From Fusobacterium sp. (lineage in GTDB: Bacteria; Fusobacteriota; Fusobacteriia; Fusobacteriales; Fusobacteriaceae), in assembly GCF_032477075.1 (NCBI RefSeq), contig NZ_JAWDXO010000002.1, forward strand, positions 1-64,000: DNA of 64,000 nt, read 5' to 3'. Shown one piece after another: positions 41,692 to 50,681 of this stretch. Position numbers and translations under genes: made by a program. Numbering within the stretch: position 1 is the stretch's first letter; each line of letters starts with the position of its first letter. The notes beneath the pieces were generated by a model, which ran no database searches, was not told the origin of the DNA, and saw nothing but the letters and a program-made list of their open reading frames with translations.

Positions 41692-44600
41692 ATGAGAGAA
41701 TTTTATATAGGAATGGACGTTGGTTCTACTACTATAAAAATAGTATGTCTTGATGAAAAAGATAATGTTATCTATTCAATTTATCAAAGACATCTTTCTA
41801 ATGTTAGAGAAACAACTAAAAAAATGTTTGATGAATTTTTAGAACATATGAAAAATAATTTTGGAAAAGATATTAAATATAAAATAAGTATTACTGGTTC
41901 CAGTGGAATGGGAATCTCTTCTTGGATAGGTATAGATTTTGTACAGGAAGTTATTGCTTGTATAAAATCTATTGAAACTCTTATTCCAGAAACTGATGTA
42001 GCTATTGAACTTGGAGGGGAAGATGCAAAAATAACTTTTCTTAAAAATGATATGGATCAAAGAATGAATGGAAGCTGTGCTGGTGGAACAGGAGCTTTCA
42101 TTGATCAGATAGCTACTCTTTTGGACACAGATGCTTCAGGTCTTAATGAACTTGCTAAAGGATTTGATTCTATTTATCCAATAGCTGCCAGATGTGGAGT
42201 GTTTGCAAAAACTGACATACAACCTCTTATCAACGAGGGAGTAAGAAAAGAAAATATAGCCGTATCTGTATTTCAAGCTGTGGTTAACCAAACTATAACT
42301 GGTCTTGCTTGTGGTAAAAAAATAACAGGAAAAGTGGCTTTTTTAGGAGGTCCTCTTTTCTTTTTAAGTGAGCTTAGAAATAGATTTATTGATACATTAA
42401 AATTAGTTCCTGAAGATGTTGTTTTTCCTGAAAATTCACAGCTTTTTGTTGCTCAGGGTGCTGCTTTTCTTTCTAAAGAAAATGAAAGTGTATTTTCTTA
42501 TGAAGAGCTTAAAACTAAAGTAGAGCGTCTTAATGAAAAAGATACTTCTGATACTTCAAGACTTCAGCCATTATTTGAAAATGAAGATGAATTGAATGAA
42601 TTTCTTGAAAGACATGAAAAAGAAAAAATAGAAACAAGAGATTTAAGTACATATGAAGGAAATGCTTATCTTGGAATAGATGCAGGTTCCACTACTATTA
42701 AAGTAGTTCTTATTTCAGAAGAAAAAGAGATATTGTTCTCACATTATTCACATAACAAGGGAAATCCACTTGATAATATTATTGCTACACTTAAAGAACT
42801 GTATTCAAAAATGAATAAAAATATTATTATTAAAGGTTCATGTGTTACTGGATATGGAGAAACTCTAATCAAAGCAGCATTGAGAGTAGATATTGGTATA
42901 GTTGAAACTATGGCACATTATAAAGGATCACAATTTTTCCAGCCAGATGTTGATTTTATACTTGATATTGGTGGACAAGATATGAAATGTCTGAAAATAC
43001 AGGATGGTATTATTACTTCTATTCTTTTAAATGAAGCTTGTTCTTCTGGATGTGGATCATTCCTTGAAACTTTTGCTCATTCGCTTGGAATGGATATTCT
43101 GGAATTTTCCAGATTAGGAATGGAATCCAAATCTCCAGCTGACCTTGGTACCAGATGTACTGTATTTATGAATTCAAAAGTTAAACAGGCACAAAAAGAT
43201 GGAGTAGAAGTAGCTGATATCTCTGCTGGACTTTCTTACTCTGTTGTCAAAAATACACTTTTTAAAGTTATAAAAATAAAAAACAAAGATGAATTAGGAA
43301 AAAATATAGTTGTTCAAGGAGGAACTTTCCTTAATAACTCTGTACTGAGAGCTTTTGAATTGGTTTCAGAAAGGAATGTAATCAGACCTAATGTTGCTGG
43401 ACTTATGGGAGCTTTTGGAGCTGCCCTTATAGCAATGGAACAGGCTGGAGAAAGTTCATCTATTATGACTCTTGATGAGTTAAATAATTTCAGTTGTACT
43501 ACAAATCTTACTAGATGTAAGCTTTGTAATAATCATTGTTTATTGACTATCCATAAATTTAAAAATGGTGAAAATTTTATATCAGGTAACAGGTGTGATA
43601 ACCCTCTTGGAAAAATGAAGAAAAATACAGCACCTAATATGTTTGATTATAAATACAACAGATTATTTAACTATATACCTTTAGAACCTTCAAAAGCTAC
43701 TAGAGGAGAAATCGGTATTCCTAGAGTCTTAAATTTCTATGACTCATATCCATTTTGGTTTACATTATTGACTAATCTTGGATTTAGAGTAATTATATCT
43801 GATGATTCATCTAAAAAATTATATGAAAAAGGGATTGATACTATTTCTTCTGATTCTATATGCTACCCTGCAAAACTTGTTCATGGACACATTGTGGATC
43901 TTATAGAAAAAGGTGTAAAAAGAATCTTCTATCCTTGTGTTATATTTGAAGAAAAAGAAGATGAAAAATCTTCTAATCAGTTTAACTGTCCAATTGTTAT
44001 GTCATATCCAGAAGTTATTAATAATAATATGGATATATTAAAAGAAAAACATATAGATTTAATACTTCCATTTTTCTCATTTGAAAGTAAAGAAGTTCTT
44101 TATAAGACTGTCTTTGAAGAATTTGAAAGATTTGGAATATCAAAATCTGAAGCTAAAATGGCTGTAGATACTGCATGGGAAGAAAAATATAACTTTAGAA
44201 AAGATATGAGAAACAAAGCTCTTGAAATAATTGCTGATCTAGAAAAAACTGGAAAAACTGGAGTAGTTCTTTGTGGAAGACCTTACCACTGTGACAAAGA
44301 AATTCATCATGGTATTCCAAACATAATAAATTCCTTTGGAATAGCTGTTCTTACAGGAGATGCTGTTGCCAGTCTTGCTTCTCTTGATGAAGAACTGAGA
44401 GTAATAGATCAATGGACATATCACTCAAGGTTATACAGAGCTGCTGCTTATGTAGGAAAAAGCAAGTGTCTTGAACTTATAGAACTAAATAGTTTCAGCT
44501 GTGGTATAGATGCAGTGACTACTGACCAAGTAGAAGAAATATTAGCCAATTATGGAAAGGTACATACTCTTTTAAAAATAGATGAAATAAGTAACCTTGG

Positions 44601-45921
44601 AGCTGTAAAAATAAGAATAAGAAGCCTTTTAGCTGCTCTAGACTATAAGAAAAATGCTCTTAGATCTTCTATTAAAAAGAAAATAGAATATAAACGAGCT
44701 CAATTTACTAAAAAAATGAAAAAAGAATATACTATCCTTGCTCCACAAATGGCACCAATGCATTTTAAATTATTAAAAACTGCATTCAAAGCTGAAGGAT
44801 ATAACCTTGAAGTACTGGATGAAACACAAGAAGCATTAGATTGTGGACTTCAATATGTTAATAATGATGCTTGCTATCCATCTATATTGGTTATTGGAGA
44901 ACTCATCGCGGCATTAAAATCAGGAAAATATGATCTTGATAAAACTGCTGTTATGATTTCACAAACTGGTGGAAGCTGTCGTGCTACTAATTATTTAGGG
45001 TTCTTGAAAAAAGCTATAAAAGACAGTGGCTTTGAAAAAATTCCTATTCTTTCTTTAAATGCAAGCGGTTTTGAAAAACAGGAAGGTTTCTCTATAACTC
45101 TTCCTTTTGCTCATAAATGCCTGATAGCTGTATCATATGGAGATATTCTTATGAAACTTCTTTATCATGTACGTCCCTATGAAAAAATTAAAGGAAGTGC
45201 TTTTGAATTATATGAAAAATGGAATGAAAAAGTCAAAGAAAATATATATAATGGTAAGTTTTCTCAATTTAAAAATAATATAAATGCAATAGTAAATGAT
45301 TTTTCTAAAATTGAAGTATCTGATGAAAAGAAAATAAAAGTTGGAATAGTTGGAGAAATACTTGTTAAATTCAGCCCTTTCGCTAATAATAATCTAGCTG
45401 AATTCATAGAGGCTGAAGGAGGAGAGGTTTATACTTCAAGTCTTATGAGTTTTGTTAAGTATTGTATATATAGTGATATATTTATAACTGAAAGATTTAA
45501 AGGCAAAATTGCAGCAATGAAATTAAAAGCTGCACTTTGGATAATAGAACAGTATACAAAAGTATTAAATAATGCTTTACAAAAAAATTCTAGGTTTGGA
45601 CATGAGGATTCTATACAAGACCTTGCTCAAAAAACTTCTCAGTACATATCAATAGGAAATCAGTCTGGTGAAGGATGGTTTCTTATGGGAGAAATGATAG
45701 AGTTCATTGAGAAAGATGTTCCTAATATCGTTTGTGTACAACCTTTTGGATGTCTTCCTAACCATATAACTGGAAAAGGTATGATTAAAAAATTAAGATC
45801 AGAGTATGAGAATGTTAATATAGCTCCTATAGATTATGATCCTGCTTATTCTGAAGTCAATCAACTAAATAGGATAAAACTTATGCTTTCTGTTGCTAGA
45901 AAAAATCTAAAAAACTCTTAA
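41692..45921 (+). CDS. giant acyl-CoA dehydratase activase-like protein (two BadF/HgdC modules plus DUF2229 region)
   Basis: 1409 residues. Two ASKHA ATPase modules of the BadF/BadG/HgdC type: GMDVGSTTIKIVCLDE at residue 6 and GIDAGSTTIKVVLISE near 328, with Cys-bearing loops NGSCAGGTGAFIDQI near 128 and EACSSGCGSFLETFA near 453, where activases hold the bridging 4Fe-4S cluster. A four-Cys motif CKLCNNHCLL...C lies near 607. The C-terminal 750 residues match DUF2229-type and HgdB-like sequence (VVLCGRPYHCDKEIHHGIPN, QTGGSCRATNYLGFLKKA). It probably reduces or activates a 2-hydroxyacyl-CoA dehydratase or a related radical enzyme; no dehydratase gene is adjacent. GGAG precedes the ATG. Confidence 0.8.
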   Translation: MREFYIGMDVGSTTIKIVCLDEKDNVIYSIYQRHLSNVRETTKKMFDEFLEHMKNNFGKDIKYKISITGSSGMGISSWIGIDFVQEVIACIKSIETLIPETDVAIELGGEDAKITFLKNDMDQRMNGSCAGGTGAFIDQIATLLDTDASGLNELAKGFDSIYPIAARCGVFAKTDIQPLINEGVRKENIAVSVFQAVVNQTITGLACGKKITGKVAFLGGPLFFLSELRNRFIDTLKLVPEDVVFPENSQLFVAQGAAFLSKENESVFSYEELKTKVERLNEKDTSDTSRLQPLFENEDELNEFLERHEKEKIETRDLSTYEGNAYLGIDAGSTTIKVVLISEEKEILFSHYSHNKGNPLDNIIATLKELYSKMNKNIIIKGSCVTGYGETLIKAALRVDIGIVETMAHYKGSQFFQPDVDFILDIGGQDMKCLKIQDGIITSILLNEACSSGCGSFLETFAHSLGMDILEFSRLGMESKSPADLGTRCTVFMNSKVKQAQKDGVEVADISAGLSYSVVKNTLFKVIKIKNKDELGKNIVVQGGTFLNNSVLRAFELVSERNVIRPNVAGLMGAFGAALIAMEQAGESSSIMTLDELNNFSCTTNLTRCKLCNNHCLLTIHKFKNGENFISGNRCDNPLGKMKKNTAPNMFDYKYNRLFNYIPLEPSKATRGEIGIPRVLNFYDSYPFWFTLLTNLGFRVIISDDSSKKLYEKGIDTISSDSICYPAKLVHGHIVDLIEKGVKRIFYPCVIFEEKEDEKSSNQFNCPIVMSYPEVINNNMDILKEKHIDLILPFFSFESKEVLYKTVFEEFERFGISKSEAKMAVDTAWEEKYNFRKDMRNKALEIIADLEKTGKTGVVLCGRPYHCDKEIHHGIPNIINSFGIAVLTGDAVASLASLDEELRVIDQWTYHSRLYRAAAYVGKSKCLELIELNSFSCGIDAVTTDQVEEILANYGKVHTLLKIDEISNLGAVKIRIRSLLAALDYKKNALRSSIKKKIEYKRAQFTKKMKKEYTILAPQMAPMHFKLLKTAFKAEGYNLEVLDETQEALDCGLQYVNNDACYPSILVIGELIAALKSGKYDLDKTAVMISQTGGSCRATNYLGFLKKAIKDSGFEKIPILSLNASGFEKQEGFSITLPFAHKCLIAVSYGDILMKLLYHVRPYEKIKGSAFELYEKWNEKVKENIYNGKFSQFKNNINAIVNDFSKIEVSDEKKIKVGIVGEILVKFSPFANNNLAEFIEAEGGEVYTSSLMSFVKYCIYSDIFITERFKGKIAAMKLKAALWIIEQYTKVLNNALQKNSRFGHEDSIQDLAQKTSQYISIGNQSGEGWFLMGEMIEFIEKDVPNIVCVQPFGCLPNHITGKGMIKKLRSEYENVNIAPIDYDPAYSEVNQLNRIKLMLSVARKNLKNS

Positions 45922-45986
45922 AAAAGATTTAATTTATGATATAATTAAAGAAATAAAGAGGTTTTAAATTTTTGGAGGTGGATTGA

Positions 45987-47093
45987 TTGTATAAAGCTAA
46001 CTATCTTATGATGACCCCTGGACCTACAATGGTAAGAGAAAATGTTTTAAAAGCTAGATGCAACTTTTTTGGAAACCCTGACCTAGATCCTAATTTTTTT
46101 GTTTTTTATGATAAATTATGTAAAAAAACTGGAAAATTATTTGGAGCTAAAAAAGCTCAAACTGTTATAATGAATGGTGAAGGTATGCTTGGATTAGATA
46201 CTGCCTGTGCTTCACTTACTGAGCCAGGAGACAAAGTTCTTGTTGTATCTAATGGTATCTTTGGAGAGGGATTCAAAGGTCTGGTGGAAACTTATGGTGG
46301 AGAGGTTACTTTATTTGAAACTGATGTTAAAAATACTTTTGATATAGATAAATTAAGAATATTTCTTGAAAAAAATAAAGATTTTAAATATGCTACTATG
46401 GTTCATTGTGATACCCCTTCTGGAGTACTTAATAATGTTGAAATTATTTGTAAAATTTTAAAATCTGAAGGAATTATGACAGTAGTTGACAGTGTTGCTG
46501 CTGTAGGTGGAGTACAATTAGATGTGGATGGATGGGGAATTGATATTGCTTTAGGAGGTTCTCAAAAAGTTTTCTCTGCTCCTTCTGGAATTACAATAAT
46601 GACAGTAAGTGATGATGCTTGGGCAACCATTGAGAATAGAAAAACTCCTATTGCTTCTTTTTACTGCAATTTATCTTTATGGAAAAATTGTGTGAAAGAA
46701 CAGCTTTTTCCCTATACAATGCCTGCCAGTGATTTAATAGCCTTTGATGTTGCAATTGATAACATTTATAAAGAAGGAATAGAAAAAGTTAGAGAAAGAC
46801 ACCATACAGCTGCTGAATATGTTAGAACTCGTCTTATGGACATAGGATTAGAACTTTATTTAAAAAACGGTTATTCTCCAACAGTAACTGCTTTCTGTCT
46901 CCCAGAAGGATACGATTACAAAGAAGTATCTGACTATCTTTTTCATAATTTTGAAGTAATGATAGCTGATTCTTATTCCTACTTAAGCAATAAAGTACTT
47001 AGAATAGGGCATATGGGTGAAAATGCTCGTTTCTATAGACTTGACTATACTTTAAAAGCTATTGAAAAAACTTTGAGAATTCTAAAAAAATAA
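45987..47093 (+). CDS. class V aminotransferase (alanine-glyoxylate / serine-pyruvate type)
   Basis: 368 residues from TTG 45987, which lies at proper distance after GGAGGTGG. PLP enzyme of fold I: MMTPGPTMVRENVL at residue 8, NGEGMLGLDTACASL near 61, VDSVAAVGGVQLDVDGWGIDIALGGSQKVFSAPSG near 165-200 with the PLP Lys in the SQK triplet, and LRIGHMGENARFY near 340. The SxxK pattern fits the AGXT/SPT group; the amino donor and acceptor cannot be read from sequence. It sits before a GntR/UTRA regulator, separated by its own terminator. Confidence 0.85.
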   Translation: MYKANYLMMTPGPTMVRENVLKARCNFFGNPDLDPNFFVFYDKLCKKTGKLFGAKKAQTVIMNGEGMLGLDTACASLTEPGDKVLVVSNGIFGEGFKGLVETYGGEVTLFETDVKNTFDIDKLRIFLEKNKDFKYATMVHCDTPSGVLNNVEIICKILKSEGIMTVVDSVAAVGGVQLDVDGWGIDIALGGSQKVFSAPSGITIMTVSDDAWATIENRKTPIASFYCNLSLWKNCVKEQLFPYTMPASDLIAFDVAIDNIYKEGIEKVRERHHTAAEYVRTRLMDIGLELYLKNGYSPTVTAFCLPEGYDYKEVSDYLFHNFEVMIADSYSYLSNKVLRIGHMGENARFYRLDYTLKAIEKTLRILKK

Positions 47094-47104
47094 TATTTTA
47101 CATT

Positions 47105-47148
47105 AAAAGTCTCTTTTTTGGCACTTCAAGTCATAAAAGAGACTTTTT
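47105..47148 (+). terminator. terminator of the aminotransferase gene
   Basis: A perfect 13-base stem, AAAAGTCTCTTTT and AAAAGAGACTTTT, followed by further T. Confidence 0.85.
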
Positions 47149-47239
47149 AAGTTCAATCTATTGTTTTTATTTAATCTTGATTATATATTATATAATGCAG
47201 ATAGTATAAATAAATTCAATTTCAGGGGAAGGAAACTTT

Positions 47240-47968
47240 ATGTGTGATCTTGATAAAAATAATAAAATGCCATTGTACGGACAGTTAATGAATTTTTTAC
47301 TTTCAGAAATAGAATGCAATAAGTTTAAAGAATATGAAAAATTGCCATCTGAAAGAGAACTCTGTGATAAATTTTGTTTAAGTCGTGATACTGTGAGGCA
47401 AGCTATTTTTCAATTAGAAAAAATGGGATATATTTATAAAAAACATGGAAAAGGAACTTTTGTTGCCCCAAAGCAATTAAAACCTGATTTATATAAATTT
47501 TATGATTTTACAGAGGAAATGAAAAAACTTGGAAAAGATGCTGCCTCTAAAATCTTATCCTTTGAAATAATCCCTGCTGATAAATATATAGCAAAATTTT
47601 TAAAAATAAAAGAAAATAGTAATGTTCATAGAATTACTCGTCTAAGGATTGTAGATTCTATCCCTCTTATTTTTGAAAAAACCTATCTTCCTATGGAAAA
47701 ATTTGGCTATTTCCATATTGATGAATTAAATAACTCATCACTCTGTAATATATTAAAAAATAGATTTTCTGTAAAATTTTCTAAAGGGGAGGAAACTTTT
47801 TATCCAATCACTCCTGATGAAGAAATAGCCAGATACCTTAGTCTGATGAGATTTCAGCCAGTAATAAAAATAGAAAGAACTACTTTTGAAGACGAAATAC
47901 CCATAATGTTCACTGAACGAATAGTTAGAGGGGATAAATTTAAATATACAGTTATAACTTCATTTTAA
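47240..47968 (+). CDS. GntR-family regulator, HutC/UTRA subgroup
   Basis: 242 residues. A winged helix (PLYGQLMNFLLSEIECNKFKEYEKLPSERELCDKFCLSRDTVRQAIFQLEKMGYIYKKHGKGTFVA, residues 12-75) is followed by a UTRA ligand domain (KILSFEIIPADKYIAKFLKIKENSNVHRITRLRIVDSIPLIFEKTYLP). UTRA regulators often bind phosphorylated sugars or amino-acid derivatives. GGGGAAGGAAAC gives a moderate start site. Target unknown; the aminotransferase is the nearest candidate. Confidence 0.85.
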   Translation: MCDLDKNNKMPLYGQLMNFLLSEIECNKFKEYEKLPSERELCDKFCLSRDTVRQAIFQLEKMGYIYKKHGKGTFVAPKQLKPDLYKFYDFTEEMKKLGKDAASKILSFEIIPADKYIAKFLKIKENSNVHRITRLRIVDSIPLIFEKTYLPMEKFGYFHIDELNNSSLCNILKNRFSVKFSKGEETFYPITPDEEIARYLSLMRFQPVIKIERTTFEDEIPIMFTERIVRGDKFKYTVITSF

Positions 47969-48113
47969 TTTTAAAAGAAACTAAATTAATAGAAATTACT
48001 TATGATAAACATTTATTTCTTATAGAGAATTTCTTTTTTTCTAAAGTCCTATTCTATTAAACTATATTTTATGATATAATGCTGCATAATATATTTAGAA
48101 AAGGAGTAAAAAA

Positions 48114-48548
48114 ATGAAAATAACACAGGAAACGAATTGTGCTATAAAAGCTATTCTATATTTATCTACACTTCAAAAAAGTGAAGTATCCTCTGCAAAA
48201 GTTATTGGAAAATTCATTGAATTTTCTGATAAATTTGTACTTAAAGTTTTGAGACCTTTGACAAGTGCAAATATAGTTTTACCTTTCAGAGGTGTTACTG
48301 GAGGATACTGCTTAAAAAAAACTATTGATAAAATTAGTCTTTTTGATGTTATAATTGCTGTGCAAAATGATATTAATATATTGACTGTCATGAAAAATAT
48401 GTCTAAGAAAGATATAAAAAAAGATGAGATATTTTCTATATTTGAGCAAATACAAGAATTTGAAAAAAAAGTCTTAAAAAAAATAACTTTTGATATGATT
48501 ATAAATAATAAAGTAAGTTTAAAAAGTATATTAGAAATCACTATTTAA
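48114..48548 (+). CDS. Rrf2-family regulator without the usual Fe-S cysteines
   Basis: 144 residues. The N-terminal winged helix shows the Rrf2 pattern: MKITQETNCAIKAILYLSTL, FSDKFVLKVLRPLTSANIVLPFRGVTGGYCLKK. In the region where IscR or NsrR have three clustered Cys (residues about 90-105) there are none (TVMKNMSKKDIKKDEIF), so it probably binds a small molecule or protein rather than an Fe-S cluster, like CymR. GGAG precedes the ATG. Monocistronic with a terminator behind. Confidence 0.8.
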   Translation: MKITQETNCAIKAILYLSTLQKSEVSSAKVIGKFIEFSDKFVLKVLRPLTSANIVLPFRGVTGGYCLKKTIDKISLFDVIIAVQNDINILTVMKNMSKKDIKKDEIFSIFEQIQEFEKKVLKKITFDMIINNKVSLKSILEITI

Positions 48549-48555
48549 TAAAAAA

Positions 48556-48597
48556 AGCTGCCTGTAAAAATATCCTTTCTTCAGGCAGCTACTTATT
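48556..48597. terminator. terminator between convergent genes
   Basis: AGCTGCCTG / 17-base loop / CAGGCAGCT with an A-run on the left. On the minus strand it can end the YwqK-like gene. Confidence 0.7.
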
Positions 48598-48609
48598 TTC
48601 TTTTCCAAA

Positions 48610-49161
48610 TTATTTAAACTGTTCAGATCCATTAGAATAATGACATTCTTTTACTAATTTTCCTTCTGCATCATACTCTTTATAAACACCATTTAATTTT
48701 CCATTTTCTCCATAATTACACTCTATATATAGAACTCCATTTGAAAAATATTCTCTATAAGAACCATACATAGCTCCATTTTTAAAATTAACATCAAGTT
48801 TCACTTGTCCATTCGGGAAATATTTTATATTTTTTGTTGTTGTAGAGTTACTAGTATGTTCTGATGATTTTTTTAATTTTCCATTTGGGAAAAACTCTTC
48901 ATAAAGTCCTATTGTTTCTCCATTTACAAGAGTACGCCTAGAACTTAATTTTCCATCACTATAGAAAGTTTCATATATTCCATGGATATTTCCATTTTTA
49001 TAGAATTTATGTGTTTCTACCTGACCATTCATATAATATGATTTATATTCTCCTTCTCTAATTCCATTTACATAATTTTTTTCTTCCTGAATTCTTCCGT
49101 TATCATAAGTTTTTACCCATAGTCCTTCTTTTTTACCATCCTTATTATACTGATTTGTCAT
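48610..49161 (-). CDS. YwqK-family (MORN-like repeat) protein
   Basis: 183 residues from ATG 49161, which has AAAGGGGGAAT upstream; the longer frame to 49218 does not. The protein is almost wholly built from about eight repeats of roughly 20-23 residues with the pattern G.x.x.G.Y(K/E).(Y/F)..(N/D)G (for example EGEYKSYYMNGQVET, GSYREYFSNGVLY, NGVYKEYDAEGKL). Such repeats form an elongated beta sheet. Databases label the family a toxin-antitoxin YwqK antitoxin; no toxin partner is adjacent, so that role is not supported here. No signal peptide. Confidence 0.8.
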   Translation of the reverse strand: MTNQYNKDGKKEGLWVKTYDNGRIQEEKNYVNGIREGEYKSYYMNGQVETHKFYKNGNIHGIYETFYSDGKLSSRRTLVNGETIGLYEEFFPNGKLKKSSEHTSNSTTTKNIKYFPNGQVKLDVNFKNGAMYGSYREYFSNGVLYIECNYGENGKLNGVYKEYDAEGKLVKECHYSNGSEQFK

Positions 49162-49255
49162 GATTATTCCCCCTTTGAATAATGATAATGATGTATAGCT
49201 AATATTAGTATACCTCATAATCTTTAAGAAATAAAGAGATTAAATTAAATTTTTC

Positions 49256-50380
49256 CTATTTCAATATATTTTTTTCTGTTTTATAATGGAAAATATGAAT
49301 ATTTAACATATTAAAGTCAAAAAATAGTTTTTTTCCAAATGAAATATTTTCAATTACATCTGTAGAAGCTCTTGCTGTGAATTCCTTTTCTCCTATTTTA
49401 AAATATATATACACTTCATTTCCCATATTTTCTACTACACTGACAATTCCTTTAATTCTATTTTTTTCTCTATTATTTTCATCTGCCACTTTTATATTCT
49501 CTGGTCTTATTCCAAACCATACTTTTTCACCAATATTATTTTTTAATTTTTCATACATTTCTTTACTTAAAGTTAAATAAGTATCAGTACTCAATTTTAT
49601 TATAATATTTCCATTTTCCTCTAAAAGCTCTCCTTCAACTATATTCATAGTTGGTGAACCTATAAATCCAGCTACAAATTTATTTACAGGAGAATTATAT
49701 ATATTCATTGGAGTATCTACCTGCATAACTTTTCCTTTATTAAGTACACATATCCTGTCCCCCATTGTCATTGCCTCTACCTGATCATGAGTCACGTATA
49801 CCATTATAGTTTTTTTGCCCTCATTGAGAAGTTCTTTATGAAGCTGTGTTATTCTTACTCTCATAGATACTCTTAATTTAGCATCTAAATTAGAAAGAGG
49901 CTCATCAAAAAGAAATACTTTTGGTTCTCTTACTATAGCTCTTCCCAATGCTACTCTTTGTTTTTGACCTCCTGACATTTCTTTAGGTTTTCTATCCAAA
50001 ATATCACCTATTTCAAGTCTTTCAGCAGTTTCTCTTACTCTTTTATCTATTTCTTTCTTAGGAAATTTTGCCATTTTTAATCCAAAAGCCATATTTTCAT
50101 AAGCAGACATATGAGGATAAAGAGCATAATTTTGAAATACCATAGCTATTCCTCTATCTTTAGGGGGAAGACCATTTGACATTTTTCCTTCTATCCATAA
50201 TTCTCCACTTGTTATATCTTCCAGACCAGCTATCATTCTCAGCATAGTTGATTTAGCACAACCAGAAGGACCCACTAATACCATAAACTCTCCTGATTTT
50301 ATTTCCAAGTCTATCCCATGAACAGCTTTAAAACCATTAGGGTATACTTTTTCAATATTTTTTAAGATAACTCCACTCAT
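49256..50380 (-). CDS. ABC sugar-importer ATPase (UgpC/MsmX type)
   Basis: 374 residues. Walker A GPSGCAKSTMLRMIAGL near 38, Q-loop FQNYALYPHM near 82, signature MSGGQKQRVALGRAIVREPKVFLFDEPLSNLDAKLR near 135-165 and YVTHDQVEAMTMGDRICVLNKG near 195 are followed by a C-terminal TOBE/OB domain (WFGIRPENIKV). The Gly-to-Ala change in Walker A (GCAKS) is seen in some relatives. No permease or binding protein is adjacent, which fits an MsmX-like ATPase shared by several sugar importers. GGAG precedes the ATG. Confidence 0.9.
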   Translation of the reverse strand: MSGVILKNIEKVYPNGFKAVHGIDLEIKSGEFMVLVGPSGCAKSTMLRMIAGLEDITSGELWIEGKMSNGLPPKDRGIAMVFQNYALYPHMSAYENMAFGLKMAKFPKKEIDKRVRETAERLEIGDILDRKPKEMSGGQKQRVALGRAIVREPKVFLFDEPLSNLDAKLRVSMRVRITQLHKELLNEGKKTIMVYVTHDQVEAMTMGDRICVLNKGKVMQVDTPMNIYNSPVNKFVAGFIGSPTMNIVEGELLEENGNIIIKLSTDTYLTLSKEMYEKLKNNIGEKVWFGIRPENIKVADENNREKNRIKGIVSVVENMGNEVYIYFKIGEKEFTARASTDVIENISFGKKLFFDFNMLNIHIFHYKTEKNILK

Positions 50381-50473
50381 ATCTGCTCCTTTTTTGTATT
50401 CTTCAATAGAAATTATACCACATTTTTTCTTTGTTGTATAAAAACAAAAAGATAACTTGTTATTTTTACTCTA

Positions 50474-50502
50474 TTGACAATAATATTTGAATGTGATACA
50501 AT
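50474..50502 (+). promoter_or_regulatory. promoter of the metF-metH operon
   Basis: TTGACA (50474-50479), 17 bases, TACAAT (50497-50502). Initiation would fall just before the SAM riboswitch. Confidence 0.8.
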
Positions 50503-50519
50503 TCATAAAATAATTAAAT

Positions 50520-50603
50520 CCATAGAGAGAGATGGAGGGACAGGCCCTTTGATATCTCAGCAACCTGCTTTAAGTGTGGTGCTAATTCCTGATAGATGGT
50601 TTA
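50520..50603 (+). ncRNA. SAM-I riboswitch upstream of metF-metH
   Basis: The S-box core is present in order: AGAGAGATGGAGGGACAGGCCC, GATATCTCAGCAACCTGC, AAGTGTGGTGCTAATTCCTG and AGATGG. Its 3' strand CCTGATAGATG is complementary to CATCTATCAGG in the following terminator loop region, which supplies the antiterminator switch. High SAM should stop transcription of both genes. Confidence 0.95.
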
Positions 50604-50617
50604 GATTCTAAGACTTT

Positions 50618-50656
50618 AAGCTTTTTTCATCTATCAGGTGGAAAAAGCTTTTTTTA
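50618..50656 (+). terminator. terminator of the metF-metH SAM riboswitch
   Basis: AAGCTTTTTTCA pairs with TGGAAAAAGCTT, followed by T; the loop holds the sequence that pairs with the aptamer's 3' strand. Confidence 0.9.
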
Positions 50657-50681
50657 TTGGATTCAAACAGGAGATGAACAA

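Noticed and set aside
48610..49161. Toxin-antitoxin system suggested by the YwqK family name
   Set aside because: No toxin-like partner gene is next to it; the convergent neighbour is an Rrf2 regulator with its own promoter and terminator.
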